Source: Desulfovibrio sp. UCD-KL4C (GTDB lineage: Bacteria; Desulfobacterota; Desulfovibrionia; Desulfovibrionales; Desulfovibrionaceae). From it: a stretch of 64,000 bases of DNA. Positions 18,848 to 27,342 of the stretch are shown here, one piece after another. The notes under the pieces were generated by a model, which saw only the letters and a program-made list of their open reading frames with translations, had not been told where the DNA came from and made no database searches. Every line of letters begins with the position of its first letter. The stretch's first letter is position 1. Made by a program: the position numbers and the translations under genes. The DNA is taken from positions 1,250,843 through 1,314,842 of the forward strand of contig NZ_VCNC01000001.1 of the NCBI RefSeq assembly GCF_006210265.1, in the 5' to 3' direction.

Positions 18848-20650
18848 ATGCAATTAGAAAGAATTTCAAAAATTCAGTATGTTGACGGGGTTCGTTTTCG
18901 AAGAGGTGTTGTTGCAGCTGCAAGCCGTCTCATTGCGAATTCCCCTCATCTTGATGCGATCAATGTTTTTCCTGTTCCTGATGGAGATACCGGAGCCAAC
19001 ATGGCCGGAACTATGCGTAGCATAGTAAAGTCTTCAGGTGATTCGCTGGAAAAATCGCTGGAAAAGATGAGTGCTTTGATTGCTGAATCTGCATTAAATG
19101 GAGCAAAGGGTAATTCCGGAGCAATTTTAGCGCAGTTCCTGTGTGGTTTTGCTGAAGGTGTAAAAGATATGAGAAGACTTTCACCTTCTGATTTTGCCAG
19201 AGTTGCATCACTTGCCGCCCACCGTTCGTGTGAAGCTATTTCTGATCCTAAAGACGGTACAATAATAAGTGTTATTAAAGACTGGTCCGCGCATTTGAGT
19301 TCCAGATCACATGAATACAAAGATTTTCATCATATTTTTTCTGATTCACTTCATTATGCTCAAAAATCGGTGAAAGCGACAACTGAAAAGCTGGCTGAAC
19401 TTAAGTCTGCCGGAGTTGTTGATGCCGGAGCTTTGGGATTTGTGTACCTTCTTGAGGGTATTGTTGATTTTCTTGAAAATGGAAAAATTGAAGAAAGTTT
19501 TATAGCTGATAACGATCCATTATATAAAGTAGACGGTGTTCAAAATAAGGTTACAGTTGAGAAACTGGAATACAGATATTGTACCGAATTCCTGCTTAAA
19601 GGATCTACCATAGATAAAAAAGCTGTTCGGGATGCTATTTCAGACATGGGTGACAGCCTCATTGTTGCAGGTTTACCTGATTGTGTGAAAGTTCATATTC
19701 ATACTAATGATCCTGACAGTGTTGAAGATATTGTTTCCGCTTTTGCCACTGTAGATAAGCGTAAAGTCGATGATATGCTGGTGCAGCATAAACGGTTACT
19801 TGCAGACACCCGCAAAGTAGGAATTGTAACTGACAGTACCTGTGATATCCCGGCTGAAATTATTGCTGAATATGATATACGGGTAGTCCCGCTTAGACTT
19901 ACAATTGACGGGCATGAATACATTGATCATGTTACTTTGGCTCCTGAAGAATTTTACAGAATGCTTCCTAATGCTGAAAAAGCTCTAACATCTCAGCCTT
20001 CTCCCGGTGATATGAAAAGAGTTTATTCAGCGGCTTGTGCTGACTATGAGAATGTCGTTTCAGTACATGTTGCACGGGTCTTGAGTGGTACATACCAAAA
20101 TGCCCTTACTGTGAGCAGAGAGTATGACACCGTTACAGCTTTTGACGGCGAGAGGGTAACCGGAGGGTTGGCTCTTTCTGTTCTAGAGGCTGCCAACGCA
20201 GCTGAAAGAGGGGCATCTGTTTCGGAAGTTGCCATGATTACGGAAAGAGCTATTAAAAATGTCAAAGTTTTTGTTACTATGGATACTCTTGATTATGTTG
20301 TAAAAGGCGGAAGGATGAGCAAAGGGCAAGGGATTATTGCCAAGGCTCTAAATATTAAGCCTATTATCGAATTTGCAGGCGAAGGTCATGTCAACACAGT
20401 GTCTAGGGCTTTTGGTCGCAAGCGGCAGGAAAAAACTTTTATCAGACTTGTAAGTGAAGCTCTTAAAGGTAAGAATAATTTGCGTTATGTTATAACACAT
20501 GCTGATGCACCGGAAAAAGCTGATAAAATTTCTGCTATTATGAAAAAAAAATATGGTGTTGATCCTCTTTTCATAGGTGCAGCCTCTCCTGTTATCGGTT
20601 TACACAGTGGCCCTGGAGCTTGCGCTATCGCTTTTCTTGCTGATGATTAA
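18848..20650 (+). CDS. DhaL/FakA-like and DegV/FakB-like fusion protein
   Basis: This 600-residue protein joins two modules normally encoded separately. Residues about 15-215 are a DhaL-type kinase domain with the nucleotide/Mg motif PVPDGDTGANM (Asp45, Asp47) and AKGNSGAILAQF. Residues about 225-315 resemble the FakA middle domain (YRYCTEFLLKG, GDSLIVAGLPDCVKVHIHTNDP). Residues about 322-600 are a DegV fatty-acid-binding fold, beginning IVTDSTCDIP (Asp329) and containing LTSQPSPGD and DTLDYVVKGGRMSKGQG. In Firmicutes FakA phosphorylates fatty acids held by FakB, so this looks like a one-chain fatty-acid kinase; that activity is inferred. It is monocistronic, with a terminator 47 bp downstream. 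Confidence 0.88.
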   Translation: MQLERISKIQYVDGVRFRRGVVAAASRLIANSPHLDAINVFPVPDGDTGANMAGTMRSIVKSSGDSLEKSLEKMSALIAESALNGAKGNSGAILAQFLCGFAEGVKDMRRLSPSDFARVASLAAHRSCEAISDPKDGTIISVIKDWSAHLSSRSHEYKDFHHIFSDSLHYAQKSVKATTEKLAELKSAGVVDAGALGFVYLLEGIVDFLENGKIEESFIADNDPLYKVDGVQNKVTVEKLEYRYCTEFLLKGSTIDKKAVRDAISDMGDSLIVAGLPDCVKVHIHTNDPDSVEDIVSAFATVDKRKVDDMLVQHKRLLADTRKVGIVTDSTCDIPAEIIAEYDIRVVPLRLTIDGHEYIDHVTLAPEEFYRMLPNAEKALTSQPSPGDMKRVYSAACADYENVVSVHVARVLSGTYQNALTVSREYDTVTAFDGERVTGGLALSVLEAANAAERGASVSEVAMITERAIKNVKVFVTMDTLDYVVKGGRMSKGQGIIAKALNIKPIIEFAGEGHVNTVSRAFGRKRQEKTFIRLVSEALKGKNNLRYVITHADAPEKADKISAIMKKKYGVDPLFIGAASPVIGLHSGPGACAIAFLADD

Positions 20651-20697
20651 GATTTTTATTTTTACTCTGCGGTAGTTTATACTGTTTTAAGTATAAG

Positions 20698-20749
20698 GCC
20701 CTAAACCTGATTCGCAAATGCGTATTAAGGTTTAGGGCTTTTCTTTTTT
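20698..20749 (+). terminator. intrinsic terminator
   Basis: GCCCTAAACCT (20698-20708) pairs with AGGTTTAGGGC (20728-20738), then TTTTCTTTTTTG. The arm resembles the terminator at 9685. Confidence 0.9.
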
Positions 20750-21253
20750 GTTTTTCATTCTTGCACTCAAACTAAACTGGATTATTACATATTTTGTTAA
20801 TTATGTTATAAGGCTTTATTTATATTTATTATACTTTAAGAGTTGGTAGTTTTATTAAAAAAAGTGTAAATATTTTGGCCTTAGATTTGATCTGTTTTTG
20901 TGAATTTACTTTTTTGTAGATTTTGCAGGGCTAGTCTTCAAAATAATAAGTTCACAATTAAAGTCTGTCAGGCATTGGTGTGACGGCGATTGTAAGAATG
21001 TTTTCTTATTAAGAAAAAAATATTTTTGTAATTTTTTCTAAAAATGGAAGATTTAAAATTTATTTATACATAAATGGAAAATACTGCTGATTTCTTGACT
21101 TTTTCTTAGTTTAAGCTATGAATAATTGTCTTTATTGAATTCTTGGCTTTGTTTTTCAGGATTCAAAAATGGTTACTGAAAGGTTAAATCATCTTTTTTG
21201 AATAGTAGCCTGTCATGAATTAATAACCAGAATGACAGTTGGGGTTAAATTAT
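20750..21253 (+). promoter_or_regulatory. promoter and leader of the polar amino acid ABC operon
   Basis: This stretch has no gene. A promoter candidate is TTGACT (21095-21100) with TATGAA (21117-21122), spacer 16. A hairpin follows: CTGTCAT (21210-21216) with ATGACAG (21232-21238), 7-bp perfect arms and a 15-nt loop. It ends just before the GGGG ribosome site (21241-21244) of the ATPase gene, so it could be an operator or a translation-control structure. The rest is AT-rich with no signal I can name. Confidence 0.45.
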
Positions 21254-21982
21254 ATGTCGATGATTGAAATTAAGAATCTTCACAAATGGTATGGTGATTT
21301 CCACGTTCTTAAAGGTATTAATGATCATGTGGATAAAGGTGAAGTTCTTGTAATCTGCGGACCTAGCGGGTCCGGAAAAAGTACTTTTATTCGCTGCATA
21401 AACAGGCTTGAAGATTATCAAAAAGGGTCCATTATTTTTGATGGAAAAGATATTCTGGAGAAGAGTGTTAATATAAATGAATTGCGTGCTGAAATCGGTA
21501 TAGTCTTCCAGCAATTCAATCTTTATCCCCACCTTACAGTATTGAAAAATGTTACGCTTGCTCCTCAGAAAGTTCGCAATACTCCGCGCGAGGAAGCTGA
21601 AGAGACTGCTCTTAAGTTGCTTGAAAGAGTAGGTATTCATGATCAGGCTCATAAATATCCCGCAGAATTGTCCGGCGGACAGCAGCAACGTGTCGCTATC
21701 GCCAGAGCTTTGGCAATGAAGCCGAAAGTGATGCTTTTCGATGAACCCACATCTGCGCTTGATCCAGAAATGATTAATGAAGTTTTAAACGTTATGAAAG
21801 ACTTGGCCCGCGAAGGAATGACCATGCTTTGCGTTACGCATGAAATGGGATTTGCCCGCGAAGTTGCCGATCGAGTTGTCTTTATGGATGGCGGTGAAGT
21901 TATCGAGCAGGCTCCTCCAGAGGAGTTTTTCAAGAATCCGCAACATGACAGAGCTAAGCTGTTTTTGAAGGAGATATTGTAG
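21254..21982 (+). CDS. polar amino acid ABC transporter ATP-binding protein (GlnQ/GltL type)
   Basis: The 242-residue ATPase powers uptake of a polar amino acid. It has Walker [10 protein letters not shown], a Q-loop region [13 protein letters not shown], the signature LSGGQQQR, Walker [15 protein letters not shown], and the H-loop CVTHEMG. Length and these motifs match the PAAT family. ATG 21254 is chosen; TTG 21239 would overlap the GGGG site. The binding-protein gene follows after 57 bp, then two permease genes, giving a complete importer. Confidence 0.95.
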   Translation: MSMIEIKNLHKWYGDFHVLKGINDHVDKGEVLVICGPSGSGKSTFIRCINRLEDYQKGSIIFDGKDILEKSVNINELRAEIGIVFQQFNLYPHLTVLKNVTLAPQKVRNTPREEAEETALKLLERVGIHDQAHKYPAELSGGQQQRVAIARALAMKPKVMLFDEPTSALDPEMINEVLNVMKDLAREGMTMLCVTHEMGFAREVADRVVFMDGGEVIEQAPPEEFFKNPQHDRAKLFLKEIL

Positions 21983-22039
21983 CTGTATGCTATATTAATA
22001 GCATGGGCAAAAACCTTAAAAATGTTTTTGGGAGGATGT

Positions 22040-22855
22040 ATGAGAAAAATTTCAATCATGGTAGCCATTGTTTTGGCTATGGCCCTTTGTGCTTCCAGTT
22101 CTTTTGCAGATAAATTGCAGGAAGTTAAAGCTCGCGGAGTGCTTATCTGCGGTGTTAAGGATGCTGTTGTTCCTTTTGGTTACATTGATGCTAACTCAAA
22201 ACATCTTGTCGGTATGGATATTGATGTATGTAACTATATTGCGAAACAGCTTGGTGTTAAAACAGAGTTCAAGCCAGTAACTTCTGCAACTCGTATTCCT
22301 ATGCTTGTGCAGGGTTCAATTGACCTTGCTGCAGCAACCATGACTCATAAGATTGCCCGTGACGATACCATTGACTTCAGTATCACTTATTTCATGGACG
22401 GCCAGAAACTTCTCGTTAAAAAGGGTTCCGGTATAAAATCGGTTGCGGACCTTAAAGGCCAGAAAGTCGGTACTGCTAAAGGGTCCACATCAGAACAGAA
22501 TATTCTAAGAGCTCAGCCTGCAGCAAAGGTTCTTTCTTTTGAAGGTTATCCTCAGGCATTTCTTGCACTTAAACAGGGTAAGGTTAAGGCTGTAACTACT
22601 GACTCAACTATTCTCCTCGGTCTCAAAAACTCTGATCCAAATCCAGCAGGTTGGGAAATCGTCGGTGATTTCATTTCCCCAGAGCCTTACGGTTTAGGTC
22701 TTCCAGAAAATGAATCTAATTTCCGTGACGCTGTTAACGTTGCTCTCATCGAAATGTGGAAAAGCGGTGACTACCAGAAGATCTATAACAAATGGTTCGG
22801 ACCTGATACCAAATACGCTTTGCCTTTGACTTGGCAGATGGAACTTTGGCCTTAG
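22040..22855 (+). CDS. polar amino acid ABC transporter substrate-binding protein
   Basis: This is a 271-residue periplasmic protein. The signal peptide is at residues 1-23 (cleavage after SSSFA). The mature part is a type 3 solute-binding fold: GVLICGVKDAVVPFGYID, VGMDIDVCNYIAKQLGV, TSATRIPMLVQGSIDLAAATM with the Arg that usually binds the substrate carboxylate, and the domain-2 segment KGQKVGTAKGSTSE. These match the glutamate/aspartate or glutamine binding group; the exact ligand is not certain. ATG 22040 follows GGGAGG (22030-22035), whereas ATG 22022 would lie upstream of that site. A hairpin lies between this gene and the permease. Confidence 0.94.
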   Translation: MRKISIMVAIVLAMALCASSSFADKLQEVKARGVLICGVKDAVVPFGYIDANSKHLVGMDIDVCNYIAKQLGVKTEFKPVTSATRIPMLVQGSIDLAAATMTHKIARDDTIDFSITYFMDGQKLLVKKGSGIKSVADLKGQKVGTAKGSTSEQNILRAQPAAKVLSFEGYPQAFLALKQGKVKAVTTDSTILLGLKNSDPNPAGWEIVGDFISPEPYGLGLPENESNFRDAVNVALIEMWKSGDYQKIYNKWFGPDTKYALPLTWQMELWP

Positions 22856-22891
22856 TCAGTAAAGTTTTACTAGGGTTATATTGATTAGTAA

Positions 22892-22922
22892 CGGAAGGGC
22901 TGTGCCGAGTGCAGCTCTTCCG
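22892..22922 (+). other. intercistronic hairpin enclosing the permease start site
   Basis: CGGAAGGGCTG (22892-22902) pairs with CAGCTCTTCCG (22912-22922), 11 bp with one G-T. The stem contains the purine-rich ribosome site and the 9-nt loop ends with the GTG start (22909-22911). No U-tract follows, so it is not a terminator. It probably lowers permease translation or protects the upstream binding-protein mRNA. Confidence 0.6.
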
Positions 22923-23643
22923 AAAACAACGGATAAAAGCCTTGAACTATCAGTTTGATTGGGGTCTGGTTTTAACTGGGCAATACGGACAATGGATTCT
23001 TGACGGAGTAAAAGTTACTCTTCAGATTTCTGCTGTATCTATCGGTTTTACAATGATCCTCGGTACCATTATTGCCGTAATGCGCATGTCAAAGTTTAAA
23101 CCTTTTGAATGGTTTAGCTTTGCATTTGTTGAATTTTTTAGAAATACACCTCTACTGATTCAAATCTTTTTCTGGTATTTCGGGTCATATTCCATATTGC
23201 CTGATGCGTGGAATACTTGGTTGTATGATCATGATTTTGAGTTTGCGGCAGGGGTTATTTCTCTTACGTTTTATACCTCCGCATTCATTGCTGAAGAGAT
23301 TAGAGCGGGAATTAATTCAATTCCTAAGAATCAGCTTGAAGCTTCCAGAGCAACAGGTCTTTCTTTCATGCAGGCTTACAGGTTTGTAATTCTTCCTCAA
23401 GCATTTAGAATTATCATTCCACCGCTTATTTCACAGTCTCTCAACCTGATTAAGAACTCTTCGCTGGTAATGACCATCGGGGTTATGGATCTTACCTATA
23501 TGGCGCGGCAGATTCAGTCATATTCCTTTCATGGATTTGAAGCATTTACGGTAGCAACATTAATCTACCTTGCCATTTCGCTGATCGTGTCGTTTTCAAT
23601 TAACATGTATAATAAGCATTATCTGATTCAAATTAAATATTAG
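22909..23643 (+). CDS. polar amino acid ABC transporter permease (HisM/GlnP type), first
   Basis: The 244-residue inner-membrane permease has five or so hydrophobic helices and the cytoplasmic EAA loop QLEASRATGLSFMQAYRFVI with ILPQAFRIIIP following. The N-terminal GGVKVTLQIS-like segment (ILDGVKVTLQIS) and FFRNTPLLIQIFFWYF are typical of the HisM family. The GTG start at 22909 is the only one near a ribosome site, but it is buried in a hairpin, so the exact start is uncertain. It probably pairs with the next gene as a heterodimer. Confidence 0.92.
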   Translation: MQLFRKQRIKALNYQFDWGLVLTGQYGQWILDGVKVTLQISAVSIGFTMILGTIIAVMRMSKFKPFEWFSFAFVEFFRNTPLLIQIFFWYFGSYSILPDAWNTWLYDHDFEFAAGVISLTFYTSAFIAEEIRAGINSIPKNQLEASRATGLSFMQAYRFVILPQAFRIIIPPLISQSLNLIKNSSLVMTIGVMDLTYMARQIQSYSFHGFEAFTVATLIYLAISLIVSFSINMYNKHYLIQIKY

Positions 23644-23655
23644 GGGTGGCCGCTA

Positions 23656-24351
23656 GTGCAATGGGATGTAGTTTGGAATAACTTTGATTATTTTTTGTGG
23701 GGCGCATTTCCCGATGGACCTCTCGGCGGATTGGCGGTCAGCATTATCCTTGCTGTGTTCGGTATATTCGGAGCATTCTGGATAGGACTTGCTGCCGGGT
23801 TGATGCGACTTTCCCGTAATAAGCTAGTTAAATATCTCGCGGTGGTTTATATTGAAGTTATTCGCGGTGTGCCTTTGCTTATGCTTATTTTCTGGTTCTA
23901 TTTCTTGGCTCCTGTCCTTTTGGGGACATCTTTACCTGAATTTTATTGTGCCCTTGTCGCGTTTATTGTTTTTACCGGTGCGTATATCGCAGAAATTGTC
24001 AAAGCTGGGGTTGTCGCTTTACCAAGTGGGCAGATGGAAGCCGCAAGAGGCACAGGGCTTTCACATTATCAGGCAATGCGTTTTATTATACTTCCGCAGG
24101 CCCTTAGAAACATGATTCCTTCATTTGTTAATCAGTTTGTTTCACTTACAAAAGATACTTCACTTGCATATATTATCGGGGTTAACGAACTTACCCGTAC
24201 TGCAACTCAGGTAAATAACAGAACTCTCTCTGCTCCTACAGAAATTTTTATTACTATTGCAATTCTTTATTTTATCGTTTGCTATGTTTTAACTTATGTA
24301 AGTCGCAGAATGGAAAAGCATCTTGCCCGCTATCAGGCTCGTGATCGCTAA
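23656..24351 (+). CDS. polar amino acid ABC transporter permease, second
   Basis: This 231-residue permease has EAARGTGLSHYQAMRFIILP as its EAA loop, and VIRGVPLLMLIFWFYF, a signature of this family. The GTG start at 23656 lies 5-12 bp after GGGGTGG, and the gene follows the first permease by 12 bp. It completes the ATPase, binding protein and two-permease importer. The operon has no obvious terminator after it: convergent lrgB ends only 17 bp away. Confidence 0.92.
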   Translation: MQWDVVWNNFDYFLWGAFPDGPLGGLAVSIILAVFGIFGAFWIGLAAGLMRLSRNKLVKYLAVVYIEVIRGVPLLMLIFWFYFLAPVLLGTSLPEFYCALVAFIVFTGAYIAEIVKAGVVALPSGQMEAARGTGLSHYQAMRFIILPQALRNMIPSFVNQFVSLTKDTSLAYIIGVNELTRTATQVNNRTLSAPTEIFITIAILYFIVCYVLTYVSRRMEKHLARYQARDR

Positions 24352-24368
24352 GGATTTGTTGCACGGGT

Positions 24369-25058
24369 TTATATCCCGAGCATGGTAACTACTAATCCGA
24401 TCAATGCGCAGGTGACTCCGGCAAGGACCATAACCAGTCCGGCTACGGCTTCTTCTTCCTTGCCGAACTCTCTTGCCTTGGCGACTCCTGCTCCATGCGC
24501 CCCCATGCCTAACATAGCTCCTCTTGCGAACGATGATTGCAAGGGCAGGATACGAAGTAATATTCCGCCTAGTGATGCTCCGAGAATCCCGGTAGCAATA
24601 ACACAAACTGCAGCCAGATTCGGTGAACCTCCTACATCTTTAGCAAAAACCATAGCGAATGGGGTTGTGAACGATCGTGGTAGCATAGATAGTCGTAGTC
24701 CATGTGATAATCCTAACCAGCCAGACATCAGCCATGTACCGCCGATAGCTAGAATACATCCGAATGCTACCCCAAAAAGTAATGTAGACCAATGTTTTCG
24801 AAGTAAAGCCCGTTGTTCGTAAATTGGTAGGGCAAAAGCCACGGTGGCCGGACCGAGTAGCATGAGTAACCATTTTCCGCCTTGCATATAGTCACGGTAA
24901 CTGGTGTGTAGGGATAAAGCCAGAATCAGGCAGACAGCACAGGAAACAAGTAATGGCGATGTCCACCACGCTCCAACTCGTCCATGCACTATCCGTGCGA
25001 ACAGATAACAAAAGCAAGTGGCTGTTATCCAAAAAAATGCAATCATATCAGCGTGCAT
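24369..25058 (-). CDS. lrgB: LrgB/CidB-family membrane protein
   Basis: The 229-residue polytopic protein shows the LrgB family features: GPATVAFALPIYEQR, LPRSFTTPFAMVFAKDVGG, and the C-terminal GMGAHGAGVAKAREFG. The family acts with LrgA in murein hydrolase control, or as transporters of pyruvate, lactate or glycolate-like compounds in some bacteria. GAGG lies near the ATG at 25058, which overlaps the end of lrgA by 11 bp, so the two are coupled. With lactate and pyruvate central to sulfate reducers, an organic-acid transport role is worth considering; this is inference. Confidence 0.9.
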   Translation of the reverse strand: MHADMIAFFWITATCFCYLFARIVHGRVGAWWTSPLLVSCAVCLILALSLHTSYRDYMQGGKWLLMLLGPATVAFALPIYEQRALLRKHWSTLLFGVAFGCILAIGGTWLMSGWLGLSHGLRLSMLPRSFTTPFAMVFAKDVGGSPNLAAVCVIATGILGASLGGILLRILPLQSSFARGAMLGMGAHGAGVAKAREFGKEEEAVAGLVMVLAGVTCALIGLVVTMLGI

Positions 25059-25452
25059 GGCGCGACCTCATAAGTATATGCCATTCTACAGCCATGGAAG
25101 TTCCGATCATGACCAACGCTACACCAAAAATTACAACCACAAGAATTTTCGCACCTACCCATCCCAGAAATTCTGGATGATTCAGCAGTGTCATTGCTGC
25201 TGGAACAAAAAAAAGTAATAAATGATCTAAGAGAAATCCTGCACCGCGGGATACTAACCGAACCGGTATCCATCCAGATAAAAGCAAACTTATCAATATC
25301 AATAGACCTAATATGCTTCCTGGGATTTTAATATTTAATGATTGAGTTGTTAATTGGCAAAGCCACCATAAAAGAATTATTATGCCGACTTGAAAAGTTG
25401 TTTGCATACCCTTGCCAAAAATCGAAAGAGTATTTGTTGTTCGAGTTGTCAT
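25048..25452 (-). CDS. lrgA: LrgA/CidA-family holin-like protein
   Basis: This is a 134-residue protein with four hydrophobic helices and the family signatures IPGSILGLLILISLL, LLDHLLLFFVPAAMTLL and VGAKILVVV. ATG 25452 is preferred because AAGGAG lies about 10 bp upstream; a longer frame to 25527 has no good site. LrgA and LrgB are encoded as a pair throughout bacteria and form membrane complexes. The operon is divergent from the LysR-type regulator gene, which probably controls it. Confidence 0.9.
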   Translation of the reverse strand: MTTRTTNTLSIFGKGMQTTFQVGIIILLWWLCQLTTQSLNIKIPGSILGLLILISLLLSGWIPVRLVSRGAGFLLDHLLLFFVPAAMTLLNHPEFLGWVGAKILVVVIFGVALVMIGTSMAVEWHILMRSRHAR

Positions 25453-25475
25453 TGCAAAAGTCTCCTTGCCTTGCA

Positions 25476-25498
25476 AACTAGACACTATAGATGTAGTT
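25476..25498. promoter_or_regulatory. candidate LysR-type activator site for lrgAB
   Basis: AACTA (25476-25480) and TAGTT (25494-25498) form an inverted repeat around a CTATAG core. It lies 24-46 bp before the lrgA start, in the divergent region shared with the regulator. Match by eye only. Confidence 0.35.
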
Positions 25499-25525
25499 GG
25501 GAAATGAATTATTAGAACGTTATCC

Positions 25526-25540
25526 ATTCCAATAAGGAAT
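25526..25540. promoter_or_regulatory. ATTCC-N5-GGAAT palindrome at the LysR gene start
   Basis: A perfect 15-bp palindrome of the T-N11-A kind typical for LysR-type proteins. It lies 4 bp before the regulator ATG and covers its ribosome site, suggesting self-repression. Confidence 0.45.
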
Positions 25541-25544
25541 ACTG

Positions 25545-26426
25545 ATGGAATTACGCAATCTCAGAACTATGGTGGAAGTGGCTAGACAAGGTGGTTTTTC
25601 TCAAGCTGCCAGAGTTCTTTTTTCTACTCAGTCCACTGTAAGCAAAGCTGTAAAGAATCTTGAAGATGAACTAGGTGAAGCCCTTTTTACACGCTTGAGC
25701 GGCGGGGCTAGGCTTACCGAAGCTGGGGAGCTTGTATATGCCAGAGCTGTGGCAATGCTTGCCGAGGCTGAGCATATTCAGTCAGAATTGACAGAACTCC
25801 GAGGATTGTTAACTGGAAAATTGCGCTTAGGACTCCCAATATTTGGCAGCGCAAAACTTTTTGCCCCCTTGTTCACTATCTTTCGTAGTCGCTATCCCGG
25901 GGTGGAAATTGAACTTTTGGAGCAGGGGAGTGCACATCTTGAGGCCGCAATTCTGGCTGGAGAAGTGGAACTTGCGGTGTCGCTACTTCCAGTGTCTGAA
26001 TCGTTTGAATGGCAGGCGGTGCATGATGCTCCTCTAATGGCTCTTTTGTGGGCTGATCATCCATTGCGCCGTCGGAGAAATATTAAGCTTGCTGAACTTT
26101 CCACGTCACCTTTCATCCTCTTCGAACATGGATTCATTCTAAATGAGCGTATTGAGGAGGCATGCAGAAAACGTGGATTTGTTCCACATGCCTCAGCCCG
26201 TAGCAGTCAAATGGATTTTATTGTTGCTTTGGCGGCAGCAGGACTCGGCGTTCCTCTTGTGCCGCAAGTTATGGTTGAGGAAAGAAAACTCAGTCCGCTA
26301 AAGGCTGTTTGCGTTAACGAACCAGACTTGCGCTGGAAAGCAGCGTTAATCTGGCGTAAAGAAGCCAAACTTTCACCCGCAGCTAGGGCGTGGCTGGCTT
26401 TGACACGCGAGAAATTTCCTATTTGA
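25545..26426 (+). CDS. LysR-type regulator (CidR/YwbI-like position)
   Basis: The 293-residue protein has a winged helix-turn-helix at residues 1-60 (FSQAARVLFSTQSTVSKAVKNLE), and a periplasmic-binding-like effector domain from about 90. It is divergent from lrgAB with 92 bp between the starts. In Bacillus and Staphylococcus a LysR protein, CidR, controls cid/lrg genes in response to acetate or pyruvate metabolism, so by context this is its likely counterpart. Effector is unknown. Confidence 0.92.
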   Translation: MELRNLRTMVEVARQGGFSQAARVLFSTQSTVSKAVKNLEDELGEALFTRLSGGARLTEAGELVYARAVAMLAEAEHIQSELTELRGLLTGKLRLGLPIFGSAKLFAPLFTIFRSRYPGVEIELLEQGSAHLEAAILAGEVELAVSLLPVSESFEWQAVHDAPLMALLWADHPLRRRRNIKLAELSTSPFILFEHGFILNERIEEACRKRGFVPHASARSSQMDFIVALAAAGLGVPLVPQVMVEERKLSPLKAVCVNEPDLRWKAALIWRKEAKLSPAARAWLALTREKFPI

Positions 26427-26538
26427 TTACTATTCTTCAATATTTAACTGCTGATAAAATTATTTTAAATAACTATCAGTAGTTTAAAGATTCTATCCAA
26501 ATAATTAATCAGATTATCAAAGTTAATCAGCGTTTTCT

Positions 26539-26606
26539 TTTGACCAGTTGCCTTTATTAACTTAATGTTCTTTTAATAAGAAATTTGTGCTGTTATTGTG
26601 GTCAAA
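26539..26606 (+). promoter_or_regulatory. promoter and inverted repeat upstream of deoC-cbiC
   Basis: TTGACC (26540-26545) and TAATGT (26563-26568), spacer 17, form a promoter candidate. The -35 lies in an arm TTTGACCA (26539-26546), repeated inverted as TGGTCAAA (26599-26606), 60 bp apart, which could be paired operators. It is about 110 bp before deoC. No vitamin B12 riboswitch motif is seen. Confidence 0.45.
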
Positions 26607-26676
26607 GAAATCATTTATGTTTCTTTAATAAATAATTAATTTAGTATGTTGATTGATCAAAAATTAGGAGGTCGAA

Positions 26677-27342
26677 ATGGAAATTATTAAAGATTTAGCT
26701 TCTTATGTAGATCACACACTTTTAGATATATCAGCAGGTCCGGTGGATATTGAACAACTATGTAGAGAGGCAGTTGAATATGGATTTGCTTCTGTTTGTA
26801 TCTATCCATGGCATATAGCGCAGGCCGCGGAGCTATTGCGTGCTGAAAAGGCAAAAGTCTGTGCAGTTATAGGATTTCCTTCAGGAGCCACGCTTACTGA
26901 GGTTAAAATGGTTGAAGCTATGCGAGCCGTAGAAAAAGGTGCACAAGAACTTGATATGGTCGTAAATATTGGAGCTTTGAAGGCTGGTGATATTAAAACT
27001 TTCTTAAAAGATATTTTTTTGACAGTTGAAGGGGCCGGTGGTGTTCCAGTAAAGGCTATTATTGAAACAGGTCTTCTTGATGGTGATCAAAAAAAACAAG
27101 CGTGTGAGCTGGCCGTAAAGGGCGGAGCCTCATATGTTAAAACATGTACCGGATTCAGTTGCGGCAGCGCTACTGTTGAAGATATAAAACTCATGCGCAA
27201 GGTCGTCGGAAATTCTGTTGGTGTAAAAGCAAGCGGCGGAATAAAATCTTATGCACATGCTTGTGAGCTTATCGATGCCGGAGCTTCTCGCCTTGGCACA
27301 TCTTCTTCGTTAAAAATTATTCAGGAGACAATCAGTGGTTGA
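26677..27342 (+). CDS. deoC: deoxyribose-phosphate aldolase
   Basis: DeoC cleaves 2-deoxyribose 5-phosphate to glyceraldehyde 3-phosphate and acetaldehyde. The 221-residue class I aldolase has YVDHTLL, VIGFPSG, ELDMVVNIG, and the Schiff-base lysine Lys155 in YVKTCTGF, then GVKASGGIKS. AGGAGG lies 9 bp before the ATG. The end overlaps the start of cbiC by 8 bp. No other nucleoside-catabolism gene is nearby, so the pairing is unusual. Acetaldehyde would feed aldehyde or alcohol dehydrogenases known in sulfate reducers; that link is inferred. Confidence 0.95.
   Translation: MEIIKDLASYVDHTLLDISAGPVDIEQLCREAVEYGFASVCIYPWHIAQAAELLRAEKAKVCAVIGFPSGATLTEVKMVEAMRAVEKGAQELDMVVNIGALKAGDIKTFLKDIFLTVEGAGGVPVKAIIETGLLDGDQKKQACELAVKGGASYVKTCTGFSCGSATVEDIKLMRKVVGNSVGVKASGGIKSYAHACELIDAGASRLGTSSSLKIIQETISG

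Noticed and set aside
20940-20995. Sigma-54 promoter near TTGGTGTGACGG
   Set aside because: The GG and GC pair is not at the required 10-bp spacing.
26427-26676. Vitamin B12 riboswitch before deoC-cbiC
   Set aside because: No B12-box sequence is visible and the leader is AT-rich with other repeats.
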